DNA of 64,000 nt, from NCBI GenBank assembly GCA_047967505.1, contig CM106540.1; one strand, written 5' to 3'. The notes below the pieces were generated by a model. That model was not told where the DNA came from. It did no database searches and worked only from the letters and a program-made list of their open reading frames with translations. Origin of the DNA: Dipteris shenzhenensis. Its lineage: Eukaryota > Polypodiophyta > Polypodiopsida > Gleicheniales. Of the stretch, positions 21,527-33,351 are shown in pieces. Position 1 is the first letter of the stretch. Every line of letters starts with the position of its first letter. The translations under genes and the position numbers were made by a program.

Positions 21527-22639
21527 CTTACCATTCAAAAGAAAACGCAGTAGACAAGTCAACACCATCAGAACACTTGCTTCTAATTTACAAGCCAAAG
21601 GTTTTAGGGTAGAAAGCAGTCTCCGTGATAAACCCTCCACATTTATTTTTTTGTTTATATTCCTTGTGGTTGCAAGTTGTATCTATTTAAATGTTATATT
21701 TAAACAAACCTCCAAAGTCGTAACTATGTCCTTTCTATCCAGTCTCCTTTATGTTTTTTAATCTAATCATGTTTATGACAAGCTCACCCTTAGAAATAAA
21801 CTTGCTCGAGATCCTTACTGCACATGTGATAAGACTGTGGCCTGCTGTTACTCGGGAATGGTTCATTGTCTATTTTTCTAATTGCATAATCGTTATCTAT
21901 ATTTGGCATGAAACCATCAATCCTATGCATGGAATGATTGTTTTACGGTTGAGTTTTGTGCTCTCCTATATCCAACCCTACAGCATAGCTGCATCAATCA
22001 TTTGATGTAGTGCTAAATGATTGTGTTGACTCGTCATCATTGTTCATGGGAACTATTGTCTTGTCTTTGTTTGATTGATGATATTTATGTTTTCTTGAGA
22101 TGCATTAGCCTTAAACGTTATAACAAAAAGCAATACATATAAGTAGCATTGAATAGCTAGCTAGGCTGCAGTCTGCTAGAGCCTAGAAACCAAGTCTCAA
22201 TGGCCTAGACTATAGAGATAAAACCCACTCCAAGGTCTGTGGCCATATCTCTGCCTCGTCAATGTGATCAGCAAATGATGTCTCATCTGAATAGGAAGAT
22301 GGAAAAAAAATCATCCTCAAACGAGTCCCTAGCTCACCTCTGATCTCATTCCTCCGAGTCTGCATTGTCTGCCTCCTCCATCTTCACCTCCGCCTGTTCC
22401 TTGGACTGCTGCTCTATAGGATGCTCCAAGTCTATCCCGTCACACTCATCTTTGCCTCTACGTCTTGGGAATGACAATGCTCGAGCAGCTGCATACAGGT
22501 CTCCTCGTGATCCTCAAGCTCAATGCTAATAACTACAAACCAACAATGAAGCCTGCGGTACTCCCAAGGCCAAGGCAGGTGCATGTGTAGCCTCTGCGGC
22601 AGCAAGTACTCATGGCACACGAGCTCGAGCCATCGAAGG
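21527..22639. other. Unassigned DNA, possibly intronic
   Basis: AT-rich sequence upstream of the CHY1-like exons on the minus strand. No further exon is recognised. A decayed minus-strand frame near 22250-22620 has no clear family. Confidence 0.3.
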
Positions 22640-22770
22640 TGTCTGGCATCGGAAACAAAGTAAATCTTGAGTCATTCCAGTCCAACCAATCTGAACTAGT
22701 CATCATGCGATGAAGGCTCTCTTTGATTTTAACCAACCTATGAAAATCGAGCCCTTTATAAGTCAGCAAT
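22640..22770 (-). pseudogene. Possible hAT transposase snippet
   Basis: 'HRLVKIKESLHRMMTSSDWLDW' resembles the 'L..L...K..L+.MFTS.EW' block of plant DUF659-type hAT transposases. The match is short. Confidence 0.3.
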
Positions 22771-22994
22771 AAAGCATAATTTGGAATCTGGATTTTCCAA
22801 TAGTCTAGACTCTATTCCAAATTCCAATAGATTAAATGACAAACAATTAATAATTTCATGAATCATACAATTCCACTTCAAGTCCTCTTTGTCTTCCCAT
22901 TTCCAAATTGCAGACCTGCAAGCTGCAAATTTGGCAAATAAGGCAAAGGAGCAAAAGAAGACTTGAAGGTTGAAGCCTTGTAGGCTGTTGAAGA

Positions 22995-23700
22995 TCTCCT
23001 TTAGGTGCCCAGTGTACTACGAGATCCGAGGTCGCTACCACCGTCTCTTCAGAGACGGCTCCAGGCTCCTTTCCAAATTCCTCGCCTACCTAGATCAGAG
23101 ATGCCTTGCGGCCTTTATTCACGAGGGGGTCTGACACAAAGAGTACTTACTCAGGCGACGAGGCTTGGCCACACCATCAGACACCTCTCAGAGCAGGATC
23201 ACACAGTTCTTCCCATCGAGTAACATTGATCGTCCAGTCTCTAGCCGCAGACAGAGACCCCGACCCGGCAACCGTAGCACGACACACGAGGCATCGAGGG
23301 GACACACAGATCACTCTAAGGGACCTCCCGTCACTGTTTAGACCCGGGACACATCCCATGGGAGTCACGGTGGCTCTAGTCTTGCGTCGAGCCTCCTCCA
23401 GGAGACCGAGACGCACAGCACCCCTTGACGGACGCCAGGGTCCCATCACTGGCTATGCACCAGCCAAGGCGACATGACATACGGAGGATTTCGCTCTACT
23501 CCAGTCTTTTTTCTTTTCATTGTCACACCCAGATGTATTTGATTATGTATGATCAGACTTAGGACTCAGCACGGGTGATGATGCTCGTTTAGTAGCTCCA
23601 CCCTTACTGTGATTTGTATCACGTTTTCTTTCAGTCTCATAGACCCATCGGTCTTCCGAAGACTCTAATAAATTTTCATTCTTTCTTTCTTTCTTCAACT
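22995..23700 (+). pseudogene. Type B LINE C-terminus and complete 3' end
   Basis: 'YYEIRGRYHRLF' and 'CLAAFIHEGV' give the C-terminal block; the 3'UTR follows. At 23570-23612 it contains the motif 'gggtgatgatgctcgtttag' with 'tagctccaccctt'. It ends near 23674 in 'ctctaataaattttcat' followed by TTTC repeats rather than a poly-A tail. Simple-repeat tails are characteristic of RTE-like non-LTR elements. It is 5'-truncated. Confidence 0.65.
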
Positions 23701-25204
23701 AAAAGAAGAAGAGAGCAGCCATAACTGTTGGAAATCGGAAGAGAGAGCAGCTATAGCTTTACCTTGACGCTTGCTCTAACTTCCGAGCTGACTGTGTGGT
23801 CACTTTTAGAGTCTGGACTACGTAGGGCTCCGAGGCTACACAAGGGCGAGACGCAAGGTGAAGGGCTCAGCCTGAGCCTTGAGGGGACCTGCCTGTTGAA
23901 GAAGGGAGCAAAGAGCTGCTTACATAGGCAGCCTTGAAGCCAAGCACAGCCAACCACAGCCAAATCGGTCCTTAGTCGGCATTGGGCAGCAATCGGGTCA
24001 ATTCGAGATTCGAGGACCAGGTCCGGAGTTGAAAAAGGCGTATAGATTAGAACAGGGGCCGAAAAAACGTTTTTGATAAGGTTTTTAGACTTTGGGCACC
24101 CAGATTTTTAACCCCCAAAAAAGGACACACACGGCCGTACGGATGGCGTACGGAAAAAAATTCCATACACGTATTGACCTACGAGTGGTTTACACCATGG
24201 CCTCTCATGCTTCACAATGAAACAAGGCTCTTCAGGCACATCCTCAAAGAATAATGTAAATTATTATACAGCTTTCATCAAGCTCTTCACAACTACTTTC
24301 ACTCACAAATCAGATCATGTAGGGGAGAGAGCAAGTTTGAGCAACAATCCAATGTGGTGACAGCATGGATATCAAATGTGCTTGATGCTCCCTCGATTTC
24401 ACTAAATTCACTTTCGCTTGAATTACTACTTGCATGATATGTTTGGCTAAAATGGCTAACTACATGTCTTAGCATAGAGTAACAAGGCTCTTTCTCTCTG
24501 AATTTTTTGGGATTGGATTGGGTCACAGGTTCTTATGGCATTTTTAGAAAATTGAGTTAAGGTCTTTGCAAAAATAGTTGATCTTTTGTTTGTTGATAAC
24601 ATTTATCCCCAAAGTCATTATTTTTGTAATACCTAGTAGGTTTAAACTAGGATCACCACATATTGGACATCATCTTTCTTTTTAGGGAGGCATTTCTCAC
24701 TGCGAAAAAAAATGAAAAGACAAAGTCATCCTATGTAAGAAAGAGGAGTGCAAATGAAGAGATGGGGGGCACTGAACCATAAAGATCTAATGTAAATTAA
24801 AACTGAAACTGAAACCTGAAGTCGAGTATCAGTAATTCATCCATGAGATATTTGTTTGCTTTAAAATCTTGATCCTTTTTGCCTTGTGACTAATGTAAAG
24901 TTGTGTATTTGTGTCCCCCTTTGCTGGATATTCCATTCCACTTGTAGAATCCTCTCTTTGAGGTGGTTGAACTTGTCTTCTTTGTATGTCCCTGTGACTT
25001 GGCAGCCATCTAGTAATCCCCCCATGCGAAAGATCAACTTGTTAGTCTCCTGGTTTCCTGCTCTTTCACTTCTTCATAGAAAAATCTATGATAGAGATAA
25101 TAGTGTGATGGGGAAAATTGGCAAGGCACTTCCTAAACTACTTATCTTGCCGATTTTATCAAGTTTGTTGTTCACATCTGCTGTTATCTCTTGTTTCATG
25201 GATT
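23701..25204. other. Unassigned DNA
   Basis: A GTACGG pair lies near 24134-24160 ('ggccgtacggatggcgtacgg'-type). A minus-strand frame at 24299-24526 is Ser-rich with no known family. Nothing else is supported. Confidence 0.3.
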
Positions 25205-25724
25205 TTACTCAAGTGTTGACAATTTCCTGCACTTTAGACAGCAGTTGTGGTGTTGTTGGGGATGCACTACCCTGGTGCCGCACCTCCTTAATGACTTCTT
25301 GCTTTCCATTTCCCTCCAAATCGTGAACTTTCCTTTCAAGAGATGCAAGCCAAAGCTTGAGTCCTCGGACTTCAAGTTCTTGTTAGTATACACGTTCTTG
25401 TGGATTGGGGAGCTTCCTTCTCTGATACGTTTTCACAGCATAGGGAGGGGTCGGGGCAAAGCATGTAACAAATGAGTGCAAGGGCTTCACAAGGGTGAAA
25501 GCCATGAACTTGGGCACCTTGGGTGTATCCATATCGGCCTGTGCAAGCTGAATAACCCCTGTCCCAGTTATAATAACCCCCAAGATGGACAGGGGGGTTT
25601 TCAGCTCAGTCCAAAGTCTAACTACTGAGCTATGATCTCCCTCAAAATTAGTGCAAATCTGAGAAGGAGCTGCAAACTGAGACGACCTGAGGTTGCCAGT
25701 GAACAAGCTAAGGGGCAGCGCCAC
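25205..25724 (-). CDS. Unrecognised frame with coiled-coil-like segment
   Basis: From 25724 the minus strand is open for 113 codons to a TAA, then continues in frame to 25205 with 'LASLERKVHDLEGNGKQE', a heptad-like charged segment. I recognise no family. One stop interrupts it. It could be a retroelement gag-like relic or a host pseudogene. Confidence 0.25.
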
Positions 25725-25864
25725 TGTGTTGCTGTTGCTGGTGGCAATAAGTTGTTGCTCTTGGTGGCGGCGGCTCGCTACGCCTTTACTACCTCCTGCT
25801 GAGCGCCACTACAGGCGGAACTGAAGAGCTGAAGGGCAAGTTATAGGCAATGGGCAGATGGGTT

Positions 25865-25899
<35 letters not shown>

Positions 25900-26104
25900 T
25901 TAACGTCCTCGAGAGACCTCACGGACCAATGGGACAAAGTACACCAACTAGAAATGAAAACTCATACAAGCCATAAAGGGCTGCAGCAAAGGGCTCGCTA
26001 AGGCCCTTGCTGAGTGCTATGCTAAGCTAAACTATATAGCTCCAAATATCACAGAAAAAAAAAACTTAGTAGCTGAAACCCGGCACTGTAGTAGCTCTCC
26101 GATG
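25725..26104. repeat. (GA)n microsatellite and unassigned DNA
   Basis: (GA)n occupies about 25867-25895. The surrounding sequence has no recognised feature. Confidence 0.6.
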
Positions 26105-27900
26105 GGCTACAAAGATATCACAAAAGTGAATCTGTTGTCAGAGTGGACCGAAGCTGCTCCCCTTCTGGTACAGACAGGAGTATCATTCCCAGGCTGGGCA
26201 GGCACAAAGAAAACATTCCTCTGTCTCAAACACCTCCAATGTGCATAGCATACAAATCCACTGCTCTCTTAGTATATATACTGCTCTCTCTGTCTCAATC
26301 CTCAGCTGATGGGACGAAACCCGCCTCTATCCAATAGCGACCCTCATTGCATGTGAGACTCCTCTGTCCTCGACATACTGGTGACTGATAAGGAATCCCT
26401 CCTCCGATACTCTCAAGAAGTGGTCGCGATAGAACTCGATCTTGGTGGGGAGCTTATGGTCCCCCCCCCCCCCAAGTCCGAGATGTATGGATCTAACTGC
26501 TTGATACGGTTCACCTCATCTCAAGGGATCGACTCAAGTGGCACGTCCATGCTGTACTAAAAGGATGGGAAGCATGTCCATCTGACTACCATGCCTAGAA
26601 AACCATGTGGATATACGTGCATACCATGTGTCTACCCCACTCTCTGCTAGTCGCCTGGATGACTCTAAGGCCCAGTCTCAATAGTCTCCAATGAGGTAAG
26701 TCCCAGACTCTGTGGATGAATGTCATTGTCTGAAAGATGGCATCCACCTAGAGAGGTGTCATGGTGAACTCTGCCTGTACTGTCTCATGTGGAATTGAGG
26801 GCTTACTCCGAATCATCCTAGATCCCATAGTCACCTGTAGCTGCTCAAATATCCTCCACTCTGTCATCAGTAGATCACCACCCTAGAAAGGTGTTGCATA
26901 CATGGCAGTCGGCTGCACTAAAGTGTCGAAAATCCAGCTCTTCGTTGATGGATCGTGAAAGTATGCCTCGAAGCACTGTCTCTCTAGTCGGGCCAAAGCA
27001 CTCTGGTGTAAAATCATTGTACTTGTCCCACCTCCATGTGGGCCCAGGCGATGGTGGCCATCTCTGAAGAACATTATAGATGATCAAGTCATGGACTACC
27101 CCCAACTGAAGTAGAGGTCACCCCTACCACCTCACATGTGGGGCGGCCCGTCTCAATATCCCGAGCTCTGCTGCATCTATAGCTCCGAAACTACGTGGGG
27201 ATCTCTCATATGTCTCCCGAGAGGAGGGTGTCTCCAAGCATTGTGATGTCATCATGTATCGTCGCATATGGGCCGTGTCCCTCTATAGCAACCTCGCATG
27301 CAAAGGATGACGTGTCTGAGGGGAGGTAGCACACCGCAATGAAGATCTGTCGGACATCTGGTAGTGGGACTTGTATCCACATCATAGTTACTAGGGAACG
27401 TGCACGCCAACAGAATGCCAACCCCCTAGGGAATGAGAACGCCAAAATCCTAGGGGACGGGGACGGGGACGGGAACGGGAAGAGAACACCACTCATTAAA
27501 AAACACACTATCTGCACAATTGCTTTTGGACGAAATTTGGAGTCAGGATGTCAGGACATAAACAAAATACTGCTGATAGATGAATCGGGACTCCAAATTT
27601 GGAGTGAGAAACTTAGGATATAAACAAAATCCTAATGATAGACAAGACTTAGGTTGAGGAATGGCATAGGGTACGTTCCATAGGTGTTCTCCAGCGTTCC
27701 GCAACCGTTCCAAAAGTCTGGCGTTCCATAGGCAGTCCATAACCATTTCTGAAGGGAACGCTGTTCCAGTGTTCCACAGCTACGGAACTTGGGTTCCCTA
27801 GCAGCTATGATCCACATTTGCCGTGCATACTCCTCTCTCCGCCCACAGATATGAATGACCTCAGGTGTGTTTTGAAAAGTACAGCCACGTCCCTAGAGCC
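26105..27900 (-). pseudogene. Type B LINE with RT core deleted, interrupted by a MITE
   Basis: On the minus strand, endonuclease sequence ('IFIAVCYLPSDTSSF', then 'LIIYNVLQRWP') passes almost directly, near 27010, into thumb sequence ('ARLERQCFEAYFHDPSTKS', 'FDTLVQPTAMYATPF'). The whole reverse transcriptase palm is deleted. The C-terminal part to 26105 matches 1.6-1.85 kb. A hAT-like MITE sits in the endonuclease at 27383-27809. If the MITE and one target copy are removed, the flanking LINE sequence becomes continuous. Confidence 0.65.
27383..27809. mobile_element. Non-autonomous hAT-like MITE, 427 bp
   Basis: Terminal inverted repeats are 'catagttactagggaac' (27383-27399) and, reversed, 'catagctgctagggaac' (27809-27793), 15 of 17 identical. 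The 8-bp target duplication 'atccacat' is perfect at 27375-27382 and 27810-27817, the length expected for hAT elements. Inside are many 'ggaac/gttcc' repeats, a GGGGAC-rich run near 27456-27480, and no transposase. It is inserted in a dead type B LINE. Confidence 0.8.
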
Positions 27901-27914
27901 TCGTACCTCACATT

Positions 27915-27985
27915 TGACAAAAGGGTGGAGCTACTAAAACGAGCATCATCACCCATGCTAAATGCTAAGTACTACATAGTCATAA
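27915..27985 (-). mobile_element. Type B LINE 3'UTR snippet
   Basis: The reverse complement carries the conserved 3'UTR motif ('gggtgatgatgctcgttt', 'tagctccaccctt'). It is a separate, extremely truncated insertion or the end of a lost copy. Confidence 0.5.
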
Positions 27986-28026
27986 TATGCACTACAAAGT
28001 CATAACATCAATATCATCATCATCAT

Positions 28027-28117
28027 TGTGTGTGTGTGTGTGTGTGTGTTTACTTTGTAATATAAAGCATCAAAATTTTCACCCAACAAAAAAAAAAGTG
28101 TGTGTGTGTGTGTGTGT
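28027..28117 (+). repeat. (TG)n - 48-bp LINE 3' end - (TG)n
   Basis: A TG tract (28027-28049), then 'tttactttgtaatataaag' ... 'ttttcacccaac' plus ten A (28050-28097), then another TG tract (28098-28117). The middle piece ends like an L1 3'UTR ('ttcaccca' before the A-run, as in copy A1) but is only 48 bp. Confidence 0.7.
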
Positions 28118-28550
28118 ATGAGGGAGACTATCTTGCATCTAATCTAGACCTGTCCTACTACTCGTGATTTTCTTCCCAGCCTAGGGGCTTATCTTCATGC
28201 TTGCTTTTCTGGGATTTCCTTTGGCAGGCAGTTCTTGTTGTTTGGTAGATACGTCTCTACACTAGACTATGTTCAGTTCTTATATTGGTGTCACTATTGG
28301 GCTCAGTCGTCGTTTTATCTTGCCCGTAACATTCGGCTGTACGGGAACTCTCCAGTGGTTGTCTATCATTTCTTTCATTCTTCCCTATCAGTCTTTCCAA
28401 AATGTGCATTCTCTTAGAGATCATCCTCTGGCCCAGCTAGAAGTGTTTTGTCCTTGCTTTTAGTTTTGGAGTAGTTGTCGTTTCATTTTGGGACAGCTAT
28501 GAATTTACATTCTGTGTATTTTTTACATTCGACATAATCAATTTGGGCTT
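28118..28550 (+). pseudogene. L1 LINE 'family E' 3' fragment
   Basis: 'VQFLYWCHYWAQSSFYLARNIRLYGNSP' and the following residues to a stop near 28461 match the region after zf-RVT in L1 ORF2 ('FFVWVRYWTLWTLWMDRNHRVFGDP'). It begins directly after (TG)n, like the other truncated copies. Its 3'UTR has no A-tail and stops near 28550. Confidence 0.6.
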
Positions 28551-28577
28551 AATGCATAAAAGATTGGACATTTAATT

Positions 28578-29080
28578 TTGGCAAACACCAATGGATTTGC
28601 ATGTCATAAGCAAGATATACCATGGCCTTTTGCAGAAATTCAGAATGTAGAAAGAAAACCCATATTGTCTCCGATCAAGAAGAGCATCAAGCTGAGTAAG
28701 CATAACACGGCTAATAAGTGTAATGGCTGTATCTATAAAAAGCTCGGAGGCAGTTTCATCTACTTATGTTCGAGGAGGCCAAACACTGCCTATGCTACAG
28801 GGTTCTGAGCCAATTTATGCACTTTCCAATGGTCATGCATTGAATGCTGCCAAAAAAGTTCTTAGAGATCTCAGCAGCACTGTTACTTTTGGTTTACCTT
28901 ATACTAAAAATAGGTGGCTCACAAACTTAACATGGGCACAAGACATTGATGACACATGCTCCTCCTTTTGCTCCTCACTAGGAATGGCATGCATTTCATG
29001 GCTCATCATGAAACAACAGAGGATCTCCTTTTCATCCATTGAAATTGAATATAAAACAGATATATTCTCAAAGGGTTAAC
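28578..29080 (+). pseudogene. Copia RNase H relic
   Basis: Across two frames the sequence shows 'GSFIYLCSRRPNTAYA', 'ALNAAKKVLRDLSSTVTFGL', 'LTNLTWAQDIDDTCSS' and 'ISWLIMKQQRISFSSIEIEY', matching the end of copia pol (reverse transcriptase/RNase H). The key '(D)ADWAGD' and 'STEAEY' boxes are altered. Flanking LTRs are not recognised. Confidence 0.75.
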
Positions 29081-29989
29081 CCTGTGGTATGCAATATCTA
29101 GTTATTCTATCTCCAAGATAGCGAATGACAGTCAAGAAAGCACATTTACCATCACTTTAAATTCTCTCTTCATGAAAAGGTATCATAGGCACAAAGCGTA
29201 TGCATCAAAGCACTTTTACTGAAAGGAAAGGAACAAGAGAACTACAGCTCGTTCTGTTGCCAACTGGAACTGTGCATAAGATGTCAATGCAGAAGCGCCA
29301 CCAATGGCAAGTCCATCCAAGACAGAGACCTGTATGCGTCAGTAAAGTAAGTAGAATATGTATTTCAGCTCCAACATCTACATTTCTCTGGTACAAGTCA
29401 AAGTAAATAATTAGACAAACGTACAAATACCTGCATTTTCTTGTAGGTGCCAAGGACATAATTCAATGTATATAGCTCTCTAAAGAATTCTCTGCACGAA
29501 TCAAACTTTCCTGCAAAATTCCACGTCCAACTACATTAGAGACTAGTAGAAAATGAAAAGACTTGCATCAAAGTTAAATTCCTTTCAAATTACAAAAGGC
29601 ATTAAGAAGGACAGCTAAATATATATTTTGCATGCAGAGAGTCTATTACTTCTCTTTAGTCAATTAATTACACAAGATACCACAGAAAAAGAGAAGAACT
29701 TGTAAGAGGAAAGTAAAAGTAAGCGCTATTAACAGTGCATCAAAGTCACAGCCTATTGTGATGAACATCATGGAACTAAGAAATTATGTACTCCATAGAG
29801 TACGACTTCAATAAATTCCAAAGACAAGAGCATATATTGACTTAGCCGGAATTTGCAGTATATCACAACCCAATACCTCAACTGATCGATCGCAAGAGGG
29901 GCTAGTAAGGTGAGGAGTTTCCATGTCTGCATATACCTAGATAGGAGAGATGTTAGGCAATAGATCCTGCTCCTAGCAATATTCAATGC
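29081..29989. other. Unassigned AT-rich DNA
   Basis: No coding similarity or terminal repeat recognised. Confidence 0.35.
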
Positions 29990-30240
29990 TCATCCCACTG
30001 GTGACTTTAGGTGTGGAAGGGCAGGCCACTTAAGTCAGTCAGTCATAGCTGACATCATTTTTTGAGATACTACTCTTATTAACAATTGCTTACAGTTTGC
30101 CTCCTTAAAATGGTGGCAAATCTAGAAGAGATACTAGCTTCAATAGTAGATCCCCTACCAAGTCTTCTCCATCCAACTCTAGGCCACCTACGGACTATTC
30201 ATCAACCACATCAAATCTTCTAGTTTTCTGGTGTGTTGTC
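29990..30240 (+). pseudogene. Possible gag zinc-knuckle relic
   Basis: 'FRCGRAGHLSQS' followed by a basic, Ser/Arg-rich stretch resembles a CCHC knuckle and the basic tail of a retrotransposon gag. The first and last Cys are replaced. Tentative. Confidence 0.25.
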
Positions 30241-31340
30241 CATGGAGGTGTAGCTAAAGGTCCGAAACTTGAGTAGATGAGACGAGACGGCACTTGCTAC
30301 ACTTGCACTATGGGCTACCAAATACCATCTAGCATTGCCACTAGCCTTGTTTCCGAGGCCAAGCACATTTCAAAAGACGGGCCATTAAGATCATCCGCCT
30401 ATCTAGAGGTCCTAGGGTTGGTGACTTGAGGAATTGTATCCTGGCCCTTAGCGACAATAACCTGGCACTTACAAATGGAGCACACAGGTTGTCACCACCA
30501 ATTCACTTACTTGATTCAAGGCGCCTTAGCTATCCTATCCAAAATCAGTAGGATAACCCCAATACCACACTGGAGAGCCTCTCATCCCCCTTGAGGATGA
30601 CATGTGGAGACCATAGCGAAGATCATTATCTAAAGTATCTACATTTTCCACTGCAGCCTTGGGATGGGTGGCCAATACACTCAATCTATGGCCATACTAA
30701 TGGTGTTGACCGATGGCAACAAGTTTTTGGACGCCTTATAGGATTTTTTGGCTTGTTTTTAATCCCTTGTACTCCCAAGTAGTTAGAGCTTATTGATGAA
30801 TTCCTTGTTGGCCATTTGGACTTGTTAGGTGCTCTAGCCAACAAAGTGTTGAGCATGGGGTCTCTCTTGGGATTCAAGGGTAGATGTCGATTTTTCGTAG
30901 TTCTTCCTAGGCTTTGGGAGCAACCCTTGCTACCTAAATCCTTCTTGAGGTAGGTAGTGAGATTTCGAACCAATTAGCTCTTTTGGTGTAAAATATCCCT
31001 TCTACTAGTGCTCTTTTGGGCTGTCTTTTTTCAGTTTGTTTGGCAATGTTTTGGAAGGCCCGTTCCCTCCTTTCGCTGTGCAAGCTCCGTTTTTTGTACT
31101 GGCCTTTCTAGGAGCCTTTTGAGAGGATCGTTGTCCTCTCTGGCCTTTTCTTATCCTCCCTCCCCCCCCCCCTCCCCTTCCCCCCCTTCTTCCTTCTGGC
31201 AGCACGGTGTTATTGCTTGATCCTTCTAAAGAACAAATCTTGGTGGTGACCCTTGGTCTGGCAAGAGAGACTCACATGGCATCACCCTCGACTCCCCACA
31301 GGCCATCTACTCGACATTATCTAAACATTATGATGCTCAA
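30241..31340. other. Unassigned DNA
   Basis: No gene recognised. A C-rich run lies at about 31150-31190. Confidence 0.3.
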
Positions 31341-31354
31341 TCTAGAGCATAAGG

Positions 31355-31560
31355 TGTATATGTATGTATGCATACATGTATGTATATGTATACACACATG
31401 TATGCATGTATGTATGTATGTATACTTGTTTGTACGTATTCACATGTTTGTGTACACGTGCGTGCATGTGTGCAAGTGTGCATGAGGGTGTGCATGTGTG
31501 TGCCTGTGTACATGCGTGCGTGTGTATGTGTGCACGCGCATGCGCCAACGAGCTCAGGGC
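31355..31560. repeat. Degenerate (TGTA/TG)n microsatellite
   Basis: A mix of 'tgta', 'tatg' and 'gtgtgc' units runs for about 200 bp. Open frames on both strands through it are repeat artefacts. Confidence 0.85.
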
Positions 31561-33351
31561 AAAGCATATAAAACGTATGCATAGCTCCCACAAGCCTGCA
31601 AAGCATGCATTGTTGTGAGCACTCGGGTAGGAACCCCACGCAAGAGGCAAGGAGCAGCTTTGGTTGCAAGCAGGTCACCCAAATGTATGAATCATTCCTT
31701 CGTTCACAAGCATTGTATTCTGCTCATCACCCTTCTAAGTCAAGTTATGCTTACGCTCATGCTTCCACTCAAGTTGGGTGATGCTTACACTCACGCTTTC
31801 TCTCATAACTCAGCATGTGTAACACCAATTGCCAATTCACTTGGTTGATCATCCATACATAGCAACATTTCATACATCTTGTAAAGACGTCAATTTGTCA
31901 ATCTTGACTTTCCAAAGATGTTTTGTTATGTAGTGTCCTAGTGAAGTATGATGATTTCTCCTGGATTCTCTTTCTTGATAGAGTCCAGACATCTACACAA
32001 GTACTTTTCCCCTTTCTTCAATCTTGACTTGTCCCTTTTTAATTTATTTTCTTCTTGAAGGCACATTGCAATGTGTTTAACACACATTGGATGTAGTGAG
32101 TCCATCTATATAACTTTTTATATTTTTTCAAGTCTTAACTTTGCATCTGTGATTCTACGCAAGTTCTGTATTCTTCTTTTTTGGGACTTTATTTTTTAAG
32201 GCGCATACTACATTGCAAATTGCAATGTACATTCTAACCTGTGCATACAATACAAGAAACATATACATATTGGCTGAGTATTCAGCCTTGTGGGATATTC
32301 GTTTTGCCTTCTGTACTTCAGGTATTAAGATTCAAGATGCCACATAAGCTACGAGCATTACATGTGTTGATGTCAACCCCCGTCTAGGCTCAACATGATG
32401 TCGATCACACAAATTGCAAAAAAACATATTGAATTTAATTATGAAAAGGACCACCCTTTATACTAAATGTGCCATGATTTGATGCACATAAAGTATGATC
32501 AGAACATTTTTAATGTAATTGTGAAATGCAGCAGCCTTTACCTTGAAACCCTTGCTTTTATTAGGTGTTAGATGGTATGACTACTCATCCATAATCCATG
32601 AGCCTTGCAGATTCATGCAAAATAAAATCCTGCCATGGATGGTGGCAATAGAATGTGCCTTGCTATGCAACAACATCAGCCAATTCTATCTACTATAAGA
32701 TCTACGTGTGTGTAAGATGTGCTAGATGGCATCATATTATTATACCTTCTGCATGGATATAATATAATTTAATCTATGTCCTATAGAAGTGTCAATTATC
32801 AGACATCAAACTCTGTTACTACGCTGAAAAACCATTTTGGGGGTGGAGGAGAAGGCATACATGCTTTGTCCAAACGTCCCCCACGAGACTTATGCCGACA
32901 TGAGGAAGATGCTTGATACATTGAAAAGGAAATAGGAGGATTCAGCCCTCCAAGGCATCCAAGGGATTAATGTGCATATGCCTAGGAGCAAGAAAAGTAA
33001 AAAAGCAAACGAGAAAGAGGTTGGTGTCTTGACAAGTGTCCACAGACAACTCTATCTGAAACCAGCCTCAAAGTCCCAACAAGAGGGTGGTAAAGAAGAC
33101 TTAAAAGACGATTAACCAACCAAAGCCTTCACACTTGAATATTCAGAAAGTAAAGCAAACACTTGGAGACTCCAACAAATAAATTACACAATGAACGCAA
33201 ACTCACTTGCATTCAGGCTCTTCCCACTCTCAGTGGGCATGAGTATCCCAAGCATTAGCCCTACTGGGCCCTACTCTCAAATCCCAATGACAATAGACAT
33301 CCATTTCAATGCAAACACTTGCATAAAACTTGGGAGCTGTTGCTAGCAGCC
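31561..33351. other. Unassigned AT-rich DNA
   Basis: A long stretch without recognised coding, LTR or RNA features on either strand. Confidence 0.35.

Noticed and set aside
21751-22005. 84-codon hydrophobic frame as a membrane protein
   Set aside because: AT-rich, no homology and no conserved context; likely intronic or intergenic chance frame.
31337-31680. Overlapping open frames of about 100 codons on both strands
   Set aside because: Low-complexity TGTA/TG repeat; amino-acid composition follows the repeat.
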